From an uncultured Erysipelotrichaceae bacterium (GTDB lineage: Bacteria; Bacillota_I; Bacilli_A; Erysipelotrichales; Erysipelotrichaceae): a DNA stretch of 8,851 bases. This document shows, piece after piece, positions 1 through 5,633 of the stretch; position 1 is the stretch's first letter; each line of letters starts with the position of its first letter. A program made the translations under genes and the position numbers. Under the pieces are notes generated by a model. It was not told the DNA's origin. It saw nothing but the letters and a program-made list of their open reading frames with translations, and did no database searches. Where the stretch lies: the NCBI GenBank assembly GCA_902803275.1, contig CADCPE010000160.1:1-8851 (forward strand), given 5' to 3'.

Positions 1-2
1 AT

Positions 3-473
3 GCCGGTATCAGGCAGATGAACGATCTGGCTGACAGGATCGTAAAGGATGGGATCGGTTTCGACAGACTGATCACAAGTCCGCTGGACAGGGCGAAAAG
101 AAGTGCTGAGATCATAGCTGAAAAAACAGGGTTTAAAGATATCATCTTAGATGAAAACTTCATAGAAAGAGATTTCGCTGACCTTGAAGGAGAAATATGG
201 CGTCCCGATCTTGATCTGAATGATCCGAAGTACAGGGTGGAGACGATAGAAGAACTGTGCGATAGAGCCAGAAGAGCTATAAACGGATATGAGTTTTCCG
301 AAAATGAGAAAGTCATGATCGTAACCCATGGTGCCTTTATGGCTGCGCTTAAAAGCGTGCTCTCGGATCGTAGACTCGGATACCACGACAGGAAAGTGCC
401 GATAATTCAGGGAAATATACTCTGCTGCGTAAAGGAAAAAGGCAAAGAGGCAGTGTTCTTCAATATGTTTTGA
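3..473 (+). CDS. Histidine phosphatase family protein (phosphoglycerate mutase-like), 5'-truncated by window edge
   Basis: This is the C-terminal part of a histidine phosphatase, a family of cytosolic enzymes that move or remove phosphate through a phospho-histidine intermediate; the substrate cannot be told from sequence. The open frame runs from base 3 through the ATG at 18, and the residues before that Met (A-G-I-R-Q) match the family's conserved G-x-x-Q stretch that normally follows the RHG motif by about 30 residues. The true start and the catalytic RHG are therefore upstream of the window. Counting from the Met at 18, visible motifs are SPLDRAKRSAE (21-31, with the phosphate-binding Arg25), an acidic ERDFADLEG segment (50-58, candidate proton donor Glu50) and VTHGAF (102-107, second catalytic His104). 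The protein ends normally at a TGA. No clear terminator follows before the helicase gene 100 bases downstream. Family call is strong, function within it open (cobalamin, sugar-phosphate or broad phosphatase). Confidence 0.88.
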   Translation, partial: AGIRQMNDLADRIVKDGIGFDRLITSPLDRAKRSAEIIAEKTGFKDIILDENFIERDFADLEGEIWRPDLDLNDPKYRVETIEELCDRARRAINGYEFSENEKVMIVTHGAFMAALKSVLSDRRLGYHDRKVPIIQGNILCCVKEKGKEAVFFNMF

Positions 474-560
474 GGTAATTATTAAACCTGCATAAGTGAG
501 AAAGAATGCAAATGTGAAGAGCGTGCAACATATCATATAGATTTTGCAGTTACTGAATAT

Positions 561-566
561 TACAAT
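561..566 (+). promoter_or_regulatory. Candidate -10 element of the helicase gene (TACAAT)
   Basis: TACAAT matches the TATAAT consensus at five of six bases and lies 7 bases before the helicase ATG at 574. If it is used, transcription would start at or within a base or two of the start codon, giving a leaderless mRNA, which fits the absence of any Shine-Dalgarno sequence. The -35 position (538-543, TAGATT) is a poor match, so support is weak. Confidence 0.28.
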
Positions 567-573
567 TAAATAG

Positions 574-3500
574 ATGACAGACAAGCGTAATTTATCAATA
601 AAAAAAGAAATAGTTGAGATCAATGAACTTAATGATTTTCTTTATGATTTAATGCATTCTGACCATTACGTAGCTAAAAGCGAATATGTTGATAAACTTA
701 AAAAATATCAAGAAACAGTCGATTTTTACAAAGCGTTAATTAAGGGTGAATTATTGGAGGAATACTGCAGTAAAAACAGAATGTCCGATAAAGGAATCTG
801 TCAATTAATTGATTTATATGATAGATATGATCTGAAAATTGACGCTCATAATATCGATTTTATAAATGAGAATTTAGAGAAAGAGAAAGAGTATTTGGAT
901 GAAATCTTGAAAGATGTTGATCCGAAAATATCATTAGATAACAATCAAAGAGAAGTTGTTTTAAACGATGAAGATTATTTGCTGGTAATAGCTGGTGCCG
1001 GTGCCGGAAAAACAACGACAGTTGCTGCTAAAGCTAAATACTTGGTGGATAAAAAAGGCGTCAAACCTAATGAGATACTGATTGTTTCCTATACAAACAA
1101 AGCAGTTAATGAATTAAGAGAAAGAATCAATGATAATCTGGGAATCGGCTGCATTATTTCTACTTTTCACTCTATAGGAAACGCTATAATCAAGACTCAA
1201 TCATCCGACAATGTTCGAATAATAACTGAAGGAGCACAGTATTATGTTTTGTTGGATTATTTCAAAAAATCAGTACTGACAAATGAGGAACTTACAAAGA
1301 AGCTTGTTTTATTCTTTTCAACATATTTTGATGCTCCGAATGATTGTGATGATTTAAGCAAGTTTTTGAATGAGTTATCTAGAACCAATTACACTACATT
1401 AAAAAGTGATTTAAATGATTTCAAAGAAGAGATAATAGACAAGTTTACAAAAAAACTGCAGACCATACAAAACGAGATCGTAAGATCGCGACAGGAAGTC
1501 CAGATTGCGAATTACCTATACTTAAATAATATCGATTACAAGTATGAGCCTGTTTATCGATACAATATCAAACTGGCAAACAAGCCATATACCCCGGATT
1601 TCATCATAAAACAAGGTGACAATATTGCTTATATCGAACACTTTGGTATTACTCAAGACGGCGACAACAACATGTATTCAAAAGAACAACTTGAAAAATA
1701 CAAAAAAGCCGTAAATGATAAAGTCAAACTGCATAGAGATCATGGAACCAAACTGATTTACACTTTTTCTGAATATAGAGACGGTCGGACAATCCTGCAG
1801 CACTTAGATGAGGAATTGCGTAAGAACGGTTTTGTGCTCAGAAAAAAAGACGAAAAAGAAGTACTGGATAAAATCATCGAAACAGAAGAAAACAAGTACG
1901 TAAGCAAGCTGCTAATTCTTATATGTAGATTTATTAATTTGTTCAAAATCAACGGATATACCGTTGAAGAGTTTGATAAATTCAAGAGTTCAACCAATAA
2001 TGTAAGAAACCATTTATTCCTGGATATCTGCAAGGAATGCTATCTGGAATATGAAAGATATTTAAGAGAAACAAATTCAATAGATTTTCAGGACATGATA
2101 AACAATTCGGCCACTATCTTGCAGGAAATGGCTGATAAAAAAGAGAAACTTCATTTTAAGTATGTAATCGTTGATGAATATCAGGATATTTCACGACAGC
2201 GTTTTGATCTTGTCGGAGCTTTGCATAAAGTATGTGATGCTAAAATAATTGCTGTTGGTGATGACTGGCAGGCGATTTATTCGTTCAGCGGTTCAGATGT
2301 CGAATTATTTCTCGAGTTCCAGAAGAAGATGGGTTATGCCAAGGTTTTGAAGATCGAAAACACTTATAGGAACTCTCAGGAAGTAATAGATATTGCCGGC
2401 AGTTTTATACAGAAAAACGATAAGCAGATAAAGAAAACGTTAAGGTCTCCAAAGCATATAGAAGATCCAATCATTATTTATACATATGATTCCACGAAAA
2501 AAGGGAATGACTGGAACAATAAATCCGGTATAAACTACAATCTGGCTTTAACGGTTGAAAAATGTCTTGATGATATACGTGAATACAATAAAAAAGAACA
2601 AAAGGATGATAAGAAAGTATTGATTCTCGGAAGATATAACTTTGATGGAAACAATCTGGAGAAAAGTGGACTCTTTGAGTTTTTGAATAAGCAAGGAAAA
2701 ATGCGTTCTTTAAAATACCCTGACATGGATTTAACTTTTATGACGGCTCATGCATCAAAAGGTTTGGGATATGACAATGTAATCATAATTAACTGTTCAA
2801 ATGCTAAGTTTGGTTTCCCTTCTAAAATTGAGGATGATCCCGTACTGAAACATGTCTTAGTGCAGGATAAATCATATGAATATGCAGAAGAAAGAAGACT
2901 GTTCTATGTTGCAATGACAAGAACAAAGAATAGAGTTTATTGTGTGGCTCCAGAAATGTATCCATCCGAATTTTTGCTAGAGATATACAGAGATTATGAA
3001 AAGATTTTAAAACGCGGGGAATGGGTTGAAAGTTCTGGCAAAACCGATTATAGAAACAGATGTCCGATTTGCGGATATCCGTTGCAGTATAAATATAAGT
3101 CTGCATATGGCTTAAGACTTTATATATGCACAAATGATCCTGAAATATGCGGATTTATGACCAATAATCTTAATGCGGGGAAAATGCAGATAATGAAATG
3201 TGATAAATGCCAGGATGGATATATGGTTGTATATAAAGGCAAGAATGGCTATTTTTTGAGATGTACAAACTATAAAAATGATAAAACAGGTTGCAATAAC
3301 ACGATATCAAAAGATACGTATTACAAAATGCAGAGTCTCACTCCTGATAAACCTATTGAAAACATCGGGAGACTTGATGTTCAAGAAATCAGCAAGCATA
3401 AAGATATGAAGATCGTAATTGAAGAAGATTTCAAATATCAGAAGCGTTCTTACGATATTTTAAATAGAAACAATCATTCAGATTTTTATGATGTATGCAA

Positions 3501-3987
3501 GATTGTAATTTCCTGCGCTGATCATGTATCGCAGAAAAAGTATCTCGGAATTAGAAAAACAATAGATATCTTATTCGGAATAATGCCTGAAAAAATAGGA
3601 AATCTGAAGTGTGAAGAAATACCGGAATTTGGTGTTCTTTCAGAGTGCAATAGGCAGGAAATTGAGGCGTTAGTTACCGTTTTAGTTGCTAAAAGATATC
3701 TGTTGAAGACAAAAGAAAAGTATTCTGTATTACATCCTACCTTGGAAGGAAAACAGTTTTATAGAAGTGCAACAAGTGATGAAATCAAGAAGCTTTATGC
3801 AGCATATAGAGGAATTTTGAAAAACTTTGATAATAATAAAGATAAGAAAGAAAATAAAGAGTTAAGCGCAAAGAATGATACTCCCAAATATAAAGCGACT
3901 TCAAATACATATGACGGTTTAAAAGTTATCGGAAAACAAAGTAAGAAAAAAAGCTTGCTTGATATTTTGTCTGACATTATTAAGTAA
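574..3987 (+). CDS. UvrD/Rep-type SF1 helicase with PD-(D/E)XK-like insertion, two zinc ribbons and RQC-like C terminus
   Basis: An ATP-dependent DNA helicase of superfamily 1, 1137 residues. Helicase motifs are complete: Q motif DNNQRE (122-127), Walker A GAGAGKTTT (141-149), Ia VSYTNKAVNELRERI (171-185), II VIVDEYQDIS (531-540), III VGDDWQAIYSFSG (561-573), IV NTYRNSQEVID (596-606), V MTAHASKGLGYDNV (723-736) and VI RRLFYVAMTRTKN (774-786). Between Ia and II, residues about 300-400 form an insertion like a PD-(D/E)XK nuclease: Glu308, PDF (341-343) and YIEHFG (353-358). After motif VI come two C4 zinc ribbons of topoisomerase type (Cys830/833/852/859 and 876/879/897/907), then residues about 960-1065 resembling the winged-helix RQC domain of RecQ helicases. 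The tail is lysine-rich. The ATG at 574 directly follows an in-frame TAG and has no Shine-Dalgarno. The gene is visibly more AT-rich than its neighbours, suggesting acquisition. Likely repair, recombination or phage defence; the exact role and any partner are unknown. Confidence 0.93.
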   Translation: MTDKRNLSIKKEIVEINELNDFLYDLMHSDHYVAKSEYVDKLKKYQETVDFYKALIKGELLEEYCSKNRMSDKGICQLIDLYDRYDLKIDAHNIDFINENLEKEKEYLDEILKDVDPKISLDNNQREVVLNDEDYLLVIAGAGAGKTTTVAAKAKYLVDKKGVKPNEILIVSYTNKAVNELRERINDNLGIGCIISTFHSIGNAIIKTQSSDNVRIITEGAQYYVLLDYFKKSVLTNEELTKKLVLFFSTYFDAPNDCDDLSKFLNELSRTNYTTLKSDLNDFKEEIIDKFTKKLQTIQNEIVRSRQEVQIANYLYLNNIDYKYEPVYRYNIKLANKPYTPDFIIKQGDNIAYIEHFGITQDGDNNMYSKEQLEKYKKAVNDKVKLHRDHGTKLIYTFSEYRDGRTILQHLDEELRKNGFVLRKKDEKEVLDKIIETEENKYVSKLLILICRFINLFKINGYTVEEFDKFKSSTNNVRNHLFLDICKECYLEYERYLRETNSIDFQDMINNSATILQEMADKKEKLHFKYVIVDEYQDISRQRFDLVGALHKVCDAKIIAVGDDWQAIYSFSGSDVELFLEFQKKMGYAKVLKIENTYRNSQEVIDIAGSFIQKNDKQIKKTLRSPKHIEDPIIIYTYDSTKKGNDWNNKSGINYNLALTVEKCLDDIREYNKKEQKDDKKVLILGRYNFDGNNLEKSGLFEFLNKQGKMRSLKYPDMDLTFMTAHASKGLGYDNVIIINCSNAKFGFPSKIEDDPVLKHVLVQDKSYEYAEERRLFYVAMTRTKNRVYCVAPEMYPSEFLLEIYRDYEKILKRGEWVESSGKTDYRNRCPICGYPLQYKYKSAYGLRLYICTNDPEICGFMTNNLNAGKMQIMKCDKCQDGYMVVYKGKNGYFLRCTNYKNDKTGCNNTISKDTYYKMQSLTPDKPIENIGRLDVQEISKHKDMKIVIEEDFKYQKRSYDILNRNNHSDFYDVCKIVISCADHVSQKKYLGIRKTIDILFGIMPEKIGNLKCEEIPEFGVLSECNRQEIEALVTVLVAKRYLLKTKEKYSVLHPTLEGKQFYRSATSDEIKKLYAAYRGILKNFDNNKDKKENKELSAKNDTPKYKATSNTYDGLKVIGKQSKKKSLLDILSDIIK

Positions 3988-4040
3988 AACCATCGAATAG
4001 TCTTAGTAAAGAAAATAAGCACTTTATCTAATACTCTAGG

Positions 4041-4074
4041 AATGACCCACATAAACTGAAAGTCATTTTTGTTT
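4041..4074 (+). terminator. Candidate weak intrinsic terminator after the helicase gene
   Basis: AATGAC (4041-4046) can pair with GTCATT (4062-4067) across a 15-base loop, and the downstream arm runs into TTTGTTT (4068-4074). The position, 54 bases after the helicase stop and ahead of the glycosyltransferase promoter, is right. The stem is short, AT-rich and the loop long, so this is only a candidate. Confidence 0.35.
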
Positions 4075-4105
4075 CTGAAAATTTAAGTTGTTTTTTGATG
4101 CAGAT

Positions 4106-4114
4106 TGTTATAAT
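4106..4114 (+). promoter_or_regulatory. Extended -10 promoter upstream of the glycosyltransferase gene
   Basis: TGTTATAAT is a perfect extended -10 element (TG, one base, TATAAT at 4109-4114) 22 bases before the glycosyltransferase ATG. Extended -10 promoters need little from the -35 box, and only a weak TTGTTT (4088-4093, 15-base spacer) is seen. Initiation would be expected near 4121, leaving a leader of roughly 16 bases without a Shine-Dalgarno. It could drive the whole 4137-8126 unit. Confidence 0.5.
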
Positions 4115-4136
4115 TAGTTAAGTGTAACGAACGATT

Positions 4137-5300
4137 ATGAAGATCCTGATTTCAACTGATTTCTATACAAACAACCTGGGCGGTGTAACGACGTCTGTTA
4201 TTGCGCTGAGCAAAGGTCTTAGAAGTCTCGGCAATCAGGTTAAAATCCTCACTCTTTCTAAAGATAACAAGTCTCATAAAAATGGCGATGAATATTATAT
4301 CCGCTCTTTTCCTGCTTACTATGCTCCGGATATGCGCATGTCTGTTGCCGTCAATGATCCTTTGTTGAATGAGCTGACACAGTGGCATCCCGATATCATT
4401 CATGTTCAGTCCGAAGGATCTGCCTTGACCTTTGCCTCGCTGATCCGGAAGCAATGTAATGTAGCGCTTATCATGACCTGTCATACCGATTATGCCTATT
4501 TCGTTTTCGGCAGGCTCAGAAACAATCCTGTTATTAAAGCGATCACGATCATTGCGGCCTGGCTGGTCTACCATTCCGCTTACAGGATCATCGTGCCTTC
4601 AAAGAAGGCTTTGAGCTTTCCTTTCCTTAGGCAGTTTAAAGACCGTCTTCTTGTCTTACCTAACGGGATCGATTGGCAGAAGTATTCACTATCAGATGAA
4701 GAGCGTCTGGAGATGCTTAATGATCTTAACATAAGTTCAGACAGCAGACTGCTTGTGTGCATCACCAGATTGAGCAAGGAGAAGAATATTCAGGAGCTGA
4801 TAGATTATATGCCTGCACTTGTTGAAAAGGTTCCTGAAGCCGTGCTTCTTGTCGTCGGGAACGGGCCTTATGAAAACAGGCTCAAAGCCCTTGCCGATGA
4901 GCGTGGCCTTAAAGACCATGTTGTATTTGCGGGACGAAAGCCGGGAAAGGATATCGGTCCTTATTATGCACTGGGCGACATCTTTGTTTCTGCTTCGACT
5001 TTTGAAGTCCACAGCATGAGCAATCTTGAGGCTCTTGGTCAGGGACTTCCTCTATTATGCAGAGCCGATGAAGCTCTTGACGGCGTTCTGGAAGATGGCG
5101 TCAACGGCTTTGCCTACCGTTGCAGGCAGGAGTTTGTCGAAGATGCCTGCAGGCTTCTGGACTGCGATCCTCTTCTTTCCAAGATGGGCGAAGAATCACT
5201 GAAAAAGGCCAGGGATTTCTCACTGAAAAACTTTGCTTCATCGGCATTGAAGATCTATGAAGATGTCATATCTTCGTATAGAACAGGTGATATGAGCTGA
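4137..5300 (+). CDS. GT4-family (GT-B fold) glycosyltransferase, possibly glycolipid-forming
   Basis: A retaining glycosyltransferase of 387 residues, normal full length for family GT4; it should move a sugar from a nucleotide-sugar donor to a lipid or glycan acceptor at the cytoplasmic membrane face. The N-terminal domain has the glycine loop LGGVTTS (14-20) and the HTDYAYF segment (116-122), similar to Gram-positive diacylglycerol glucosyltransferases. The C-terminal donor domain has PNGID (175-179), the phosphate-binding RLSKEKN (211-217), VGNGP (240-244) and the E-x7-E pair Glu290/Glu298 in a FEVHSMSNLEALGQGLP segment. Residues about 131-147 are hydrophobic and may help membrane association; there is no signal peptide. 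The ATG at 4137 is the only reasonable start: an in-frame TAA lies 9 bases upstream, no Shine-Dalgarno is present, and MKILISTD is a typical GT4 N terminus. The next gene begins 20-26 bases after its stop. Acceptor and donor are not determinable; a capsule or phosphatidylinositol mannosyltransferase-like role is an alternative. Confidence 0.9.
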   Translation: MKILISTDFYTNNLGGVTTSVIALSKGLRSLGNQVKILTLSKDNKSHKNGDEYYIRSFPAYYAPDMRMSVAVNDPLLNELTQWHPDIIHVQSEGSALTFASLIRKQCNVALIMTCHTDYAYFVFGRLRNNPVIKAITIIAAWLVYHSAYRIIVPSKKALSFPFLRQFKDRLLVLPNGIDWQKYSLSDEERLEMLNDLNISSDSRLLVCITRLSKEKNIQELIDYMPALVEKVPEAVLLVVGNGPYENRLKALADERGLKDHVVFAGRKPGKDIGPYYALGDIFVSASTFEVHSMSNLEALGQGLPLLCRADEALDGVLEDGVNGFAYRCRQEFVEDACRLLDCDPLLSKMGEESLKKARDFSLKNFASSALKIYEDVISSYRTGDMS

Positions 5301-5310
5301 TAAGCTGCGC

Positions 5311-5314
5311 GGAG
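5311..5314 (+). promoter_or_regulatory. Ribosome binding site (GGAG) of the small protein gene
   Basis: GGAG is the only recognisable Shine-Dalgarno in front of a gene in this window. It leaves 5 bases to a GTG at 5320 and 11 to an ATG at 5326 in the same frame, so spacing mildly favours the GTG while codon preference favours the ATG. Either start works. Confidence 0.55.
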
Positions 5315-5319
5315 ATTAT

Positions 5320-5595
5320 GTGCATATGAACGTTTTAGATCTTATGTTTTCCAAAGAGGAGATCATATTTGTAAAGAAAAGATATCCCAAGGTCGATCTG
5401 AAAGATCTTGGCAGGCCCATCGGAGGATTCAGGCATATCACATCACTGAAATACCTTGATTCTTCATTGAAACATGATATTGAAAACAATAATTTTGATA
5501 ACTGCAAGGATCCTGAAGCGGCCGCAAGGATGTGCGATGAGATCAGAAGAAAGATAAGACCGTTTATCGGTTACGAAAGAAAAAGAGCACTATAA
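5320..5595 (+). CDS. Small hypothetical protein (89-91 residues) between glycosyltransferase and TIR genes
   Basis: I do not recognise this protein. From the GTG at 5320 it has 91 residues; from the ATG at 5326, 89. It is soluble-looking, with no membrane segment or signal peptide, and rich in charged residues. The middle (KVDLKDLGRPIGGFRHITSL) has a conserved-looking glycine/proline turn. The C-terminal third (about 63-91) is predicted helical and strongly basic (DEIRRKIRPF, YERKRAL). There is one Cys in NCKDPE and one in the following helix. Reality is supported by the GGAG before it, codon use like its neighbours, and placement 20 bases after the glycosyltransferase and 38 before the TIR gene on the same strand. 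That spacing suggests cotranscription. It could be an accessory or regulatory partner of either neighbour, but nothing in the sequence says which. Confidence 0.72.
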   Translation: MHMNVLDLMFSKEEIIFVKKRYPKVDLKDLGRPIGGFRHITSLKYLDSSLKHDIENNNFDNCKDPEAAARMCDEIRRKIRPFIGYERKRAL

Positions 5596-5633
5596 TATCT
5601 GAATCACTGTATGAGATAATTAAATAAATCAGT

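Noticed and set aside
18..20. ATG at 18 as the start of the phosphatase gene
   Set aside because: The frame is open upstream to the window edge and encodes A-G-I-R-Q, a conserved family stretch; starting here would remove the catalytic RHG motif.
489..510. Inverted repeat TGCAT/ATGCA after the phosphatase gene as a terminator
   Set aside because: Only a 5-base-pair stem with a 12-base loop and no T tract after it.
474..573. Attachment-site direct repeats flanking the helicase gene (474-573 versus 3988-4136)
   Set aside because: Only short AT-rich similarities were found, no longer than expected by chance, and there is no recombinase gene nearby.
147..623. 158-residue minus-strand ORF antisense to the phosphatase gene
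   Set aside because: It overlaps a well supported gene and its low-complexity, Ile/Phe/Ser-rich translation matches no family I recognise; it looks like a shadow of the opposite strand.
4152..4574. 140-residue minus-strand ORF inside the glycosyltransferase gene
   Set aside because: Entirely covered by conserved GT4 motifs on the plus strand; no independent coding signal.
5591..5596. TATAAT before the TIR gene as its own promoter
   Set aside because: It overlaps the small gene's stop codon and has no acceptable -35 (best is TTACGA with a 14-base spacer); cotranscription from 4106-4114 is simpler, though an internal promoter is not excluded.
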